Origin: Tateyamaria omphalii
GTDB lineage: Bacteria > Pseudomonadota > Alphaproteobacteria > Rhodobacterales > Rhodobacteraceae
DNA length: 64,000 bases
Assembly (NCBI RefSeq): GCF_014651375.1
Contig: NZ_BMWT01000001.1
Location: 558,001-622,000, forward strand
Direction: 5' to 3'
In this document: positions 53,301-62,503 of the stretch, piece after piece
Layout of the letters: every line of letters begins with the position of its first letter
Numbering within the stretch: position 1 is the first letter of the stretch
Program-made: the position numbers and the translations under genes
Notes under the pieces: generated by a model
The model's database searches: none
What the model saw: only the letters and a program-made list of their open reading frames with translations
What the model was told of the DNA's origin: nothing

Positions 53301-56300
53301 GTGAACGGTATGTCCAGCACGGGCGACACCATCGATCCCTCCTCGGACACCGAGGTTACGCCGGTAGATCCTGCTTCTGCGACACGGGCTGTCAACCTGT
53401 CAAAGACCGCGAATGTGACAGAGTTTTCGGCGGTTGGCGATGAGATTCGATACAGTTTTGCGGTTGCCAATACTGGTACACAGACATTGACCGACATTGT
53501 CGTCACCGACCCGTTGGTCAGCCTGACCTGCACCATCCCGACACTCGCCCCCAGTACCACTGACACAACGACCTGTCAGGCCATCTACCCCGTGACCCAG
53601 ACCGATCTGGACAACGGGCAAGTCAACAATATCGCGAGTGTGGCAGCACCCGGGACGACGGGCGACAGCAGTTCACTCACTGTGCCAGCCATTGGTCGCA
53701 ATGCGGACTTCACCGTCGAGAAACAGGCCGATGATGCAGTGAACGTGATCGCAGGACAGGTCATTACCTATTCCTATCGCGTCCGAAACACCGGCAACGT
53801 CACACTGACAAACGTGTCCTTGACGGACGATCACACCAGTGCGTCGGGCACTCAGGCACTGACCATTTCCGGGGGCGGCGATACCGGCAACATTGCGCCC
53901 GGTGCTGAAGTAACCCTGACATCGACTTACACGGTGACTCAGGATGACATTGATGCAGGTGCGGATCTGACAAACATTGTCAGCGGCACCGCAGTTCCTC
54001 CCAGCGGCCTTACACCGCCCACGGACAGCGACACCGAAACTGTCACGGTGGCCGCCGCCAATCCGGCGCTGCGTGTCGTGAAGACCGAGGTGGATGGATC
54101 AGGGACTTTTGGTGCCGTCACGAGTGCAGAGGCTTATACGTTCGAAGTCTTCAACGATGGGAACGTGACGCTCAGCAACCTGAGTTTGAGCGATGACCTG
54201 ACTGGGTTCTCCTGTACGTTGGCAGACCTTCTGCCGGGTGCATCAACCACCACCTGTGCCGATACGACTCCGCTGGCTGACAGCTATACCATCACGCAAA
54301 CGGATGTGGACGCGCGGTTCCTGACCAACGAAGTTGAGGTTACGGGCACCGCACCGGGTGGTGCATCCATCAGCGATACCGACACTATCACTTTGGCTGG
54401 CCCGACACAGGCGCCGTCGATTGATATGACCAAGACTGCAACAGCCGGCGATAACTTCACGGCAGTGGGCGACGTGGTCAGCTATGACTACGTTGTCTCG
54501 AACACAGGGAACATCACGCTGACAGCGGATATCACCGTCGCAGACGATCGTACGACAGTAAGCTGCCCGGCGCTGCCACTCGGTGGCCTCGCCCCCGGTT
54601 CGACACTCACCTGCACAGCAACGTACCAGATCACGCAGGACGATCTGGATGCCGGTAGCGTGCTCAACCGTGCCACCGCGACCATCACGCAAACCGTAGT
54701 GCCGGATACGCCCGGCGGCCCGACCGAAATCACCACATCTTCGCCCGAGCAAACCGAGACCGTGACTGCCGCCCAATCTCCTGCGCTGTCAGTTTCGAAA
54801 GCACTCGCCGCCAGCTCAGCCAGCAGCTTCACCAATCCGGGTGACACGCTGACCTACGCTTACACGGTTACCAACACCGGCAACGTTACGATCACGGACA
54901 CTATCAATGTTACTGACAACCAGATTGCGGGCGGTGCGCCGCAACTGTGTTCCGAAGATGATCTGGCTCCGGGTGCCAGCCTGACTTGTGAACTGATCTG
55001 GACCGCAGACCAGCCTGCGATTGATGCCGGAAGCATTACCAACATTGCTTCGCCGCAGTCGACATTCGGTGGTGTTCCGGTTCCGTCGACGTCGGACACT
55101 TTGACCGTTCCCGCAGTCCAGACACCCGCACTGACCATGCTGAAGGAGTTCGTTTCAATCCAAAACGCAAACCCGCCCCCGGCTGCTGGCGACTTTGCTG
55201 CGGGTAATGACGTGATCTATCGCTACACGGTCACCAACTCGGGTAACACGACTATCACAGCCGAGCCTGTGGTCACGGATAACCTGATTTCGGCTGCGTT
55301 TATTTCCATCGATGCCCCATTCCCGGCAGCAGGTCTCGCGCCGGGTGATAGCGTAATCTACACAGGTGTGTACGAGCTGACCTTGGCCGATATCCAGCTT
55401 GGCAGTGTCACCAACAACGCGACCGCAACATCAGGTGGCGTGACCTCGAACCCGGCAACAGAGACCATTCCAACCGGGGCAAACCCGGCGCTTAGCATTA
55501 CAAAGACCGCCATCGAGGCGAACTTCACTGCGGTAGGTGATGTGATCAACTACGAATATGTGGTTGAGAACACGTCGCAGGGCTCACCGGCGCCTGCCTT
55601 TGCCAACGCAATCACAGTTGATGACGACAGAACGACGGTAACCTGTCCGGCCGTTCCTGGGGGGCAGTTGTTGGTGGGGCAGTCCATCACCTGTGAAGCA
55701 GAGTACGTAGTTACGCAAGCAGACCTGGACGCGGTGGCCGCTGGCCAGCCCGGTGGGTTCGTGACCAATGTGGCCACGGCCAATACCGTGTTTGCGGGGC
55801 AACCCGTTCAATCCCCTGCTGCAACTGTAACCGTTCCCGCCGTGAACGATCCCGCGCTGTCCGTGGTCAAATCCGTATCAGCCGGACCTGATCCGGCAGG
55901 CGAGGGGGATACAATCACCTTCGCGATCCTGACAACCAACAGCGGGGATACGACTGTTTCCGGCATCGACGTGTCAGACCCGTTGCTTGCAAGCCTGAGC
56001 TGCTTTGATGGTGGGGCGAATACTGACCCGGCGGCGACCTTGCCCGCCACGTTGGCTCCGGGCGCGCAGCTTCTGTGTGAGGGGGATTACACCGTCACGC
56101 AGGAAGATGTGGATGATCAGAGCCTTGTGAATACGGCGACTGCACAGGGTGTGACACCCAATGGTGATCCGGTGGTCGCCACCGGGTCAGTTACTGCGCC
56201 GCTCGAAGATGATGCGCCTGCAGTCGAGGTCACCAAGGCCCTGAGCGCAAGCGAACCTGACAGCAGCTTTAGCGTGGTTGGGCAAGAGATTGAGTTTACC

Positions 56301-59300
56301 GTGACGGTGCGCAACACCGGAAACGTGACCCTGACATCGACGACCGTTACCGATGACCTGGTGCCGGGTGAAACATGTTCCGTGCCCGGCCTTGCCCCCG
56401 GTGAAGAGGATCAGAGCTGTACGTTCCTGTACACCGTCACGCAGGCGGACGTAGATCAAGGTGACTTCACCAACGTGGCGCGTGCCTCTTCGGTTCCGAT
56501 TTCTGATCCGACAAATCCGGTGACTGATGATGGACCGCTTCTTGTCGACGGCCCAGACGCTGAGCCGTCATTCAGCCTGGTCAAAGACGCTGATATCACA
56601 AGTTTCGCTGCCCCTGGCGTGACCATCACCTATAGTTACACAGTCTCTAACACGGGCAACGTGACCCTGACCGCGGAGCCTACGGTAAGCGATGATCGCA
56701 TTGCCAGCGTCAGTTGCCCCGCCTTCCCGACGGGTGGTTTGGCACCGCTCGACAGCATTGTTTGTACTGCGACTTATGAAACAACGCAGGATGACGTGGA
56801 TGCGGGCGAGGTCACAAACATAGCCTCGGTTGCCAGCAGCGAAGTTCCTTTTGATCCAACTGATCCAAACCGTGCCGAAGCGACTGAGACAGTTCCGGCG
56901 ACTCGTGGCCCAGCCTTCACCATCGACAAGACTGTTGATGACGCGACCGATGTGCAGGCGGATCAAGAGCTGACCTACAGCTATCTTGTGACGAATACCG
57001 GCAACGTGACCCTGACCGATGTGACGCTGACCGACAGTCACACGAGCGCGGCTGGTACGTCCCCTCTGACACTGAGCGGCGGCGGCGTGATTGCAACGCT
57101 GGACCCGGGTGAAAGCGTCACTCTGACCGCGACCTACACGGTCACGCAAGCGGATGTGGATGCCGGTGCGGATCTGACCAATGCCGTCACCGGGACAGCG
57201 ACCCCGCCCGGCGGTCTGACGCCGCCCACTGCCGATGACACGCAGAGTGTCAGTGTCGAAGGTCCAACCCCAGAGGTCACGGCCTTGAAAACCGTGAGCG
57301 CCAGTACTGGAACAGATGTTGGCGACAGTGTCACCTTTGACATTACCGTCTCTAACACCGGCAATGTGACGCTGGATACGGTGACGTTGACTGACACGCT
57401 GCGCGACGGCAACGGGCAGACAATCCTGCCCGCGCCAGTGCCGGCGTTGATCGCCGGAGACGGTGTGACGCTGAACGTGGATGAGACATGGACCTACCAA
57501 GTCACCCACGTATTGACCCAATCGGATATCGATAGCGGAGGGTTGAGCAACTCGGTCCTCGTTCAGGCGCAAGACCCAAGCGACACGCCTGTGAGCGATC
57601 TGTCGGACAATGGTGTTCCCGGCGATGGGAGCGACAACCCAACCACCTTTACCGTGCCACCCGCACCCGGAGTGACAGGGATCAAGACCATCACGTCCAC
57701 CGGAACGGCTGTGGGTGACACCGTCAGCTTCCTCATCGAGATCGAAAACACGGGCAACGTCACCCTGACAGATGTTGACGTTACCTCTGACACCTTGGAG
57801 CGGCAGGACGGGACATCCCTGACCCTCGCAACAGGGCCAATATTCAGCTCGAACGATGATGGATCGCCTGCAGGGACGTTGCAGGTGGGTGAGACGGCCA
57901 CCTACACGGCCACTTACGTGCTGGTCCAGGAAGACCTCGATGCCGGTGGTATTCGAAACTCTGCGATCGTGAGTGGCACCCCGCCCACCGGGCCGCCAAC
58001 AACGGATATTACCGACAACGGTGTTCCGGGCGACGGTGACGATACACCGACAAGCCTGGACATCGCCGCTGCCCCGTCCTTTAGCTTCGTCAAAGAATAC
58101 ACGGGTGCAGACGCAAGTTTCGATGCTGTAGACGACGTGCTCGACTACACATTCACATTGGTCAACACCGGCAACGTGACCCTGACCGATCCGATCGTGA
58201 TCACCGATCCGTTGCTTATCACCCCTACCATCTGCGATCCCGTCTCTGTCGCGGCGCCCTGGGCGCCAGACGATACGCGGACCTGCACGGCAAGCTACAC
58301 CGTTACCCAGGAGGATCTGGATCGTGGTGAAGTCGAAAACACCGCGAGCGCGGCTGTAGGATCCGCGCCGGGTCAGACCGACAGTGTAACTGTACCGGCT
58401 AGCCAATCGCCCGCTATGGAGCTGTTGAAAGAAGCGGAAAGCGTTGATCCAGCCACCGAGTTCTTCGTCGGTGCCGTAGTCGATTACACCTATACTGTAA
58501 CTAATACGGGCAATGTCACACTAACCGCCCCGATCACGGTCACTGACAACCTGATCCCTGCGGCTGATATCATCTGCCCGACCTTCCCGACGGATGGCAT
58601 CGCACCGGGCGGTACATATGTCTGCAGTGCAAGCTACACGGTGACGCTGGGTGATGTTGACCTGACGTCTGTCACCAACCTCGCATCCGCTTCGGATGGC
58701 ACCACCACATCCCCGCAAGTGACAGAAACCATTCCCAACGCCGCCACGCCGGCATTAGATGTGACGAAGGAACTGGTTCAGATCACTGACGCGACCGGCG
58801 CAACCGTGCGGACGGGTGGGTTCGAAACGGTCGGCGACCGCCTATTCTATCGTTTTACGGTCACCAACTCCGGCGGTTTGGCCTTTGTGAATGATGTAGT
58901 TGTGAACGACGCGCGTCTGGCGGCGCCGCTGGTCTGTTTCTCCAGCACCGGCGCCGACCCTGATTTCCGGCCCGGCGAAACGGTGACCTGTGAAACCGAC
59001 CTTCTCCAGTCATACGAAGTTACCCAAGAGGATTTGGACGCGGGCGAAGTCTTTAACGAAGCCATCGCGGAAACGAGCGCATCTGGCTTGACCGCGCCAG
59101 TGATCTCGGACGTTTCAAGCGTGACAACGCCTGCGGCAAGCGATCCGATGATTGAGTTGGTGAAATCTACCACTGCAACGTCATTCGCCAACGTAGGCGA
59201 CACGATCACCTTTGACTTTGTGCTGAGCAACACGGGCAACCAGACGCTGACAGATGTGAGTGTCACGGACCCGCTGATCCCGGCACTTGTTTGCGAAGCT

Positions 59301-62300
59301 GACACGTTGGCACCAGGCGATGATCTGACCTGTTCTGGTGACTACTTGGTGACGCAAGAGGACGTTGACAACGGCACCCTCAGCAACACGGCCACGGCAG
59401 GGGCGATTGATCCAACCGGTACAGCAGTCACGCCAGACACCAGTAGCGTTACCGTTCCTGGACCGCTGACTGAACCACTCAGCCTTGCATTGTCCAAAAC
59501 CGCCACCCCAACGCCGTTTGGAGCGGTGGGCAGCACGGTGTCCTATGGGTTCGAGGTTGAAAATACATCACGCTTCACTCTGGCTGATGTGACAGTCACG
59601 GATCCGCTGATCCCCGGCTTCAGCTGTGTGATTGCCACACTCGATCCGGGTGCGACAGACACGACAAGCTGCGCCGCTCTCTACACCGTGACTCAAGAAG
59701 ATGTGGATCGCGGAAGTATCGAAAACACGGCCCAAGTCACCGCGCGCGATCTGCTCAACACCCGCACCGTGACGGTCGAGGATACACTGACCACGGCAGG
59801 ACCTGCACGCACCCCGGCGCTGGAAGTCACCAAGACGGCGGATGTGCTAAGCGTGACCCCGGGGTCGACCATCACATATACGCTAAGGGTCGAGAACGTG
59901 GGCAATGTGACCGTTGAGGTCACCGGCATCACCGACACGATGACGCGGATCAACACTGGTGCACCCACATTCCTGACCACGCCGTTCACCTTCGTGACGG
60001 GGGATGCCAACAACGATGACCTGCTCGATGTAGACGAGGTCTGGGAGTATTCCGCGACCTACGTGCTCTCTCAGTCCGACGTGAATGCCGGTGGGGTCAG
60101 CAATACCGCGGCTGTCACGGCCGATGGACCGGCAGGCACGGGAACGGTCAGCGATACGTCGGACAATGGCAACGACGGTGATGGCAACACGACAGACGAT
60201 CCGACAATTGTCGACATCACGTCGAATCCGCGACTGGACGTGACCAAGACAGTTGTGACGACTGGCAGTGAAGCAGGTGATACAGTCGTCTTCGAAATAC
60301 GAGCGGCCAATACCGGGAACGTGGATGTCTCGGGCCTTGCAGTTGCCGATACGTTGAGCCGTGCCAACGGTGAGGTGATCGGTACGCAGCCCGCGACCCC
60401 GGTTGGAGTCATCGCTGATCCGCTGGCACCGGGCAGTTTGGCAGTCTGGCGTGTCTCGTACACCCTGACGACCGAAGATGTGGATGCGGGTGGCTTGTCG
60501 AATGTGGTTGTCGTGTCGGGCATGGGGCCCGGCCCTGGCAATGTTCCCGTCAGTGATGTCGGTGACAATGGTGATGATACGGATGGCAACACCACAGATG
60601 ATCCAACTGTTCTGACCATTTTGCCGATGCCAGAACTGGTGGTGACCAAGACGTCGGGCAACCAAACCGTTGAGCCAACTGCGCCTGGTGAAACCGTCAC
60701 CTTTGACATTCTGATCGAAAACCTTGGCAACGTGACCTTGCGCGATCTGGTGTTCACCGACACGCTGACGCGTCTGGACGGGACTCCTCTGGACCCAGAT
60801 ACGCCGCCGCTTGCGGGCTTTGCTGAACTGGGGGCCGGTGAAAACACAACCGTCAGCGTGGCCTACACCCTGACGCAAGAGGATTTCGACGCGGGGGGCA
60901 TCCAAAACATCTTTGCTGCGACGGGCAATGATCCGCTGGGCCTGCCGGTGACGGACAATTCGGATGACGGGGACGACACTGATGGGAACGTACTGGATGA
61001 TCCGACACTGGTGCCGATCACCGCTGTTCCAACGGTTGTTCTGACAAAGACAGCGAATGTGCCGACGCGCGTTTCGGGATCAGTCTTTGAAGTCCTCTTT
61101 ACCATCGCGGTTGAAAACACCGGCAACGTGACGCAAGCCGATCTCGTTTTGACGGACGACATGACCGTGTTTGTCACGCCATCCACGCTGGTCAATGTCG
61201 GGGCGCCAACAGCTTCTGGATTTGCCACAGGTGGTGCCAACGGAGCCTTTGACGGTCAATCCGACACAAATACGTTGAGCGCGGGCACGTCGCTGGCGCC
61301 GGGTGAAACGGGTACGGTCACGATCGTCGTTCAATATGACACGGCCGCCGGATCGCCTTCGGGGACCAACACGGCCTCGCTGACATCCGACCGGATCGCA
61401 GCGGCTGTAACGGCCTCCGCAGCCGTCGCCAGCAGTGAGCCCACATCGGACATAGTCGCGACAAAACGCGCAACCAACAGCGGTATTCTGCAGCGTGGTT
61501 CCGTGGTGACGTTCGAACTGACTTTCGAAAACCGGAACACCACCGCAGAAAGCGGACTGACATTCGTGGACCAATTGCCACCAGGCCTTTTGTTCCTGCC
61601 TGGCTCGGCAACGTTCAACGGTGCATCGACGCCCGAGCCGGTGATGAATGGGCGCTCAGTCACATGGCCAGGTCAGACCCTTGCTCCGTCAGAGGTGGTG
61701 ATGATCCGCTTGAGCGCCAGACTGACTGGCGGGCCAGGCGAGTACATCAATAGCGCTTACGCCCTCGGGCCAACCGGCGCGCGCGTATCAAACACTGCGA
61801 CTGCTGCGATACGGGTCACGCCCGAGGCGGTCTTTGATTGCGGTGACATCATCGGCAAGGTCTTTGATGACGTGAATGGCGACGGGTATCAGGATCCGCC
61901 CGAGGCATTGAAGCGTTCGGCCAACTCCTATGCGGTGCAGCGGGCGCTTGAGAAACTGACACCTGCCGAAATCAAGGCGGATGGCGGTGAGCCAGGCTTG
62001 CCGGGCGTGAAACTGGTGACGCCGCGCGGCGACATTATCACAACAGACAAGTACGGGCGCTTCAACGTTCCATGCGCCTTGCTGCCGGATGGTTCAATCG
62101 GGTCGAATTTCCAACTCAAGCTGGACGACCGGACGCTGCCAACTGGTTACCGTGTGACGACGGAAAATCCGCGCGTGATCCGCGTGACAGCAGGTAAGCT
62201 GGCAGAGCTGAACTTTGGTGCGCGGCTGGGCAATTTGGTCGAGATTGACCTAACTGCTGCGGCCTTTGCCGGCAACGGACCGAATGCGGCCTTGATCAAG

Positions 62301-62492
62301 GGCCTGCAGGCGCTGGTGGAACAAATCCGGCAAGAACCCTCAGCCATCCAGCTTCGATATTACCGCGCTGACGAAAGTGTCGAGACGGCCCGCGCGCGTC
62401 TCAGGACTGCCGAGGAGGCCCTGAGAAAAGCGTGGCGAGGCAGGGGGACCTATCGGCTTGATGTCGACCGGTCCGTCCGGCGGTTGCAGTGA
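50307..62492 (+). CDS. Giant exported protein with 30 DUF11-like repeats
   Basis: A 4,061-residue protein. Residues 1-23 are a signal peptide ending F-P-A-H-S. Residues 24-230 are a unique domain with three Cys and an Asn/Gly/Thr-rich part. Residues 231-3841 are 30 tandem ~120-residue beta-sandwich-like repeats of the DUF11 type, each starting near L-x-x-T-K-T and having N-T-G-N-V-T-L-T and Y-T-V-T-Q-x-D-x-D. Residues 3842-3990 hold an SdrD_B-like domain (G-K-V-F-D-D-V-N-G-D-G-Y, F-N-V-P-C), and the last ~70 a charged helical segment of the kind seen before periplasmic OmpA-like parts. ATG 50307 has GAGGG 6 nt upstream; ATG 50301 is too close to it. Likely a surface or periplasm-spanning filament; the following gene, 11 bp away, is its probable membrane partner. 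Confidence 0.85.
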   Translation: MKTLSRALHWALAMACVSFLAAFPAHSTPFTTNVPGTSIALPGAYPEAGGVAIVMEGVNGQIYYQFSDPNGAFRGFNSNGQPTRFRGNPFTVNDPIPLDCGIRSCTDYFGGAIARVHVRFSAFDGDTQPGGFDENDISLILNGVNVGSWSGLTTERTNNSGTVSQGFQTGFGNNSFNTGWFTSTNPTLLNSLLTTGQTTTQVLDDDPNDNFWDFRRGQSLSDEALRTIAPGYEFEKTTTATDYTAVGDVITYTYTVTNIGSVNINNLTVFDDKVDEQGGTVSCDRTTINETTGGGAPQVATCTATYTVTQDDIDNESLTNIARANGDPEFGQLGEVQDTVTLPGPTASADMTLTKVARETAFSVVGEVITYDYTLENTGNTTLTNLSVSDNRIPALSCAQATLLPTETLTCTGTYTVTQADLDDFAQNGTPLTNTATANAQDRGQSTLTRSVDETVDGPAAAPALVVSKTALQQDFDSDDDVLQFRIEVTNTGNVTWPGPPTITDALITDAGGTVSCPAGAIPPNGAVICTADYAVEQADLNAGEVLNEVTASITVGGVAASASGSVTVPAVQTTGLTLVKQLNATSATSFDAAGVTLVYDYVLTNTGNVTLTSPRITDDKVSATCTATEILPGTSVTCTSDDYITLQEDVDLGSVTNIATAAADDPDAAEVLSDQAQVTVDADQMPELTLDKLAPVIPAVDFFEGQTVTYTYEIENTGNTTITAPLTVNDDRFPDPIDCGTGDLLIGETRTCQAVYTITAADESLGFVSNTATATDGTTTSNSDTETVPQAGTDAIELTKTADLASVSSTSDVITYTFTVTNVGDRTIGVNRTISINDPRLSSVTCVQTGRIFPVGQGTPNSVTCTGTTTPTQAEIDAGEVVNTATAQFTRNNGGNPFDVVSPSAEATVPVGITPSFTLDKIGPSQFSSVGEILTYTFRVTNDTEQTIASATVTDPLIPGLVCDLTNIGPLAFQECTGAYTVTQADLDRETITNIATVNGMSSTGDTIDPSSDTEVTPVDPASATRAVNLSKTANVTEFSAVGDEIRYSFAVANTGTQTLTDIVVTDPLVSLTCTIPTLAPSTTDTTTCQAIYPVTQTDLDNGQVNNIASVAAPGTTGDSSSLTVPAIGRNADFTVEKQADDAVNVIAGQVITYSYRVRNTGNVTLTNVSLTDDHTSASGTQALTISGGGDTGNIAPGAEVTLTSTYTVTQDDIDAGADLTNIVSGTAVPPSGLTPPTDSDTETVTVAAANPALRVVKTEVDGSGTFGAVTSAEAYTFEVFNDGNVTLSNLSLSDDLTGFSCTLADLLPGASTTTCADTTPLADSYTITQTDVDARFLTNEVEVTGTAPGGASISDTDTITLAGPTQAPSIDMTKTATAGDNFTAVGDVVSYDYVVSNTGNITLTADITVADDRTTVSCPALPLGGLAPGSTLTCTATYQITQDDLDAGSVLNRATATITQTVVPDTPGGPTEITTSSPEQTETVTAAQSPALSVSKALAASSASSFTNPGDTLTYAYTVTNTGNVTITDTINVTDNQIAGGAPQLCSEDDLAPGASLTCELIWTADQPAIDAGSITNIASPQSTFGGVPVPSTSDTLTVPAVQTPALTMLKEFVSIQNANPPPAAGDFAAGNDVIYRYTVTNSGNTTITAEPVVTDNLISAAFISIDAPFPAAGLAPGDSVIYTGVYELTLADIQLGSVTNNATATSGGVTSNPATETIPTGANPALSITKTAIEANFTAVGDVINYEYVVENTSQGSPAPAFANAITVDDDRTTVTCPAVPGGQLLVGQSITCEAEYVVTQADLDAVAAGQPGGFVTNVATANTVFAGQPVQSPAATVTVPAVNDPALSVVKSVSAGPDPAGEGDTITFAILTTNSGDTTVSGIDVSDPLLASLSCFDGGANTDPAATLPATLAPGAQLLCEGDYTVTQEDVDDQSLVNTATAQGVTPNGDPVVATGSVTAPLEDDAPAVEVTKALSASEPDSSFSVVGQEIEFTVTVRNTGNVTLTSTTVTDDLVPGETCSVPGLAPGEEDQSCTFLYTVTQADVDQGDFTNVARASSVPISDPTNPVTDDGPLLVDGPDAEPSFSLVKDADITSFAAPGVTITYSYTVSNTGNVTLTAEPTVSDDRIASVSCPAFPTGGLAPLDSIVCTATYETTQDDVDAGEVTNIASVASSEVPFDPTDPNRAEATETVPATRGPAFTIDKTVDDATDVQADQELTYSYLVTNTGNVTLTDVTLTDSHTSAAGTSPLTLSGGGVIATLDPGESVTLTATYTVTQADVDAGADLTNAVTGTATPPGGLTPPTADDTQSVSVEGPTPEVTALKTVSASTGTDVGDSVTFDITVSNTGNVTLDTVTLTDTLRDGNGQTILPAPVPALIAGDGVTLNVDETWTYQVTHVLTQSDIDSGGLSNSVLVQAQDPSDTPVSDLSDNGVPGDGSDNPTTFTVPPAPGVTGIKTITSTGTAVGDTVSFLIEIENTGNVTLTDVDVTSDTLERQDGTSLTLATGPIFSSNDDGSPAGTLQVGETATYTATYVLVQEDLDAGGIRNSAIVSGTPPTGPPTTDITDNGVPGDGDDTPTSLDIAAAPSFSFVKEYTGADASFDAVDDVLDYTFTLVNTGNVTLTDPIVITDPLLITPTICDPVSVAAPWAPDDTRTCTASYTVTQEDLDRGEVENTASAAVGSAPGQTDSVTVPASQSPAMELLKEAESVDPATEFFVGAVVDYTYTVTNTGNVTLTAPITVTDNLIPAADIICPTFPTDGIAPGGTYVCSASYTVTLGDVDLTSVTNLASASDGTTTSPQVTETIPNAATPALDVTKELVQITDATGATVRTGGFETVGDRLFYRFTVTNSGGLAFVNDVVVNDARLAAPLVCFSSTGADPDFRPGETVTCETDLLQSYEVTQEDLDAGEVFNEAIAETSASGLTAPVISDVSSVTTPAASDPMIELVKSTTATSFANVGDTITFDFVLSNTGNQTLTDVSVTDPLIPALVCEADTLAPGDDLTCSGDYLVTQEDVDNGTLSNTATAGAIDPTGTAVTPDTSSVTVPGPLTEPLSLALSKTATPTPFGAVGSTVSYGFEVENTSRFTLADVTVTDPLIPGFSCVIATLDPGATDTTSCAALYTVTQEDVDRGSIENTAQVTARDLLNTRTVTVEDTLTTAGPARTPALEVTKTADVLSVTPGSTITYTLRVENVGNVTVEVTGITDTMTRINTGAPTFLTTPFTFVTGDANNDDLLDVDEVWEYSATYVLSQSDVNAGGVSNTAAVTADGPAGTGTVSDTSDNGNDGDGNTTDDPTIVDITSNPRLDVTKTVVTTGSEAGDTVVFEIRAANTGNVDVSGLAVADTLSRANGEVIGTQPATPVGVIADPLAPGSLAVWRVSYTLTTEDVDAGGLSNVVVVSGMGPGPGNVPVSDVGDNGDDTDGNTTDDPTVLTILPMPELVVTKTSGNQTVEPTAPGETVTFDILIENLGNVTLRDLVFTDTLTRLDGTPLDPDTPPLAGFAELGAGENTTVSVAYTLTQEDFDAGGIQNIFAATGNDPLGLPVTDNSDDGDDTDGNVLDDPTLVPITAVPTVVLTKTANVPTRVSGSVFEVLFTIAVENTGNVTQADLVLTDDMTVFVTPSTLVNVGAPTASGFATGGANGAFDGQSDTNTLSAGTSLAPGETGTVTIVVQYDTAAGSPSGTNTASLTSDRIAAAVTASAAVASSEPTSDIVATKRATNSGILQRGSVVTFELTFENRNTTAESGLTFVDQLPPGLLFLPGSATFNGASTPEPVMNGRSVTWPGQTLAPSEVVMIRLSARLTGGPGEYINSAYALGPTGARVSNTATAAIRVTPEAVFDCGDIIGKVFDDVNGDGYQDPPEALKRSANSYAVQRALEKLTPAEIKADGGEPGLPGVKLVTPRGDIITTDKYGRFNVPCALLPDGSIGSNFQLKLDDRTLPTGYRVTTENPRVIRVTAGKLAELNFGARLGNLVEIDLTAAAFAGNGPNAALIKGLQALVEQIRQEPSAIQLRYYRADESVETARARLRTAEEALRKAWRGRGTYRLDVDRSVRRLQ
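50997..61829 (+). repeat. Array of 30 diverged DUF11-like repeats (coding)
   Basis: Thirty units counted by eye from the T-K and N-T-G-N blocks, average 120 residues. Three groups can be told apart: most units have a Cys pair 15-20 residues apart before T-Y-T-V-T-Q; units 9 (53700-54059) and 18 (56907-57266) lack Cys, are exactly 120 residues each and share G-G-G and D-A-G-A-D-L-T-N; units 19, 20 and 26-28 end in Asp/Asn/Gly loops such as D-N-G-D-D-T-D-G-N. At DNA level the units differ strongly in third codon positions. Confidence 0.8.
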
Positions 62493-62503
62493 GGAGTGCG
62501 GAC

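Noticed and set aside
56568..58406. Long minus-strand frames inside the giant repeat gene
   Set aside because: They follow the repeat period of the coding strand and change when the repeats change, so they are by-products of repeated codons.
50997..61829. CRISPR-like regularity
   Set aside because: The repeats are 360 bp, protein-coding, diverged at DNA level and have no spacer structure.
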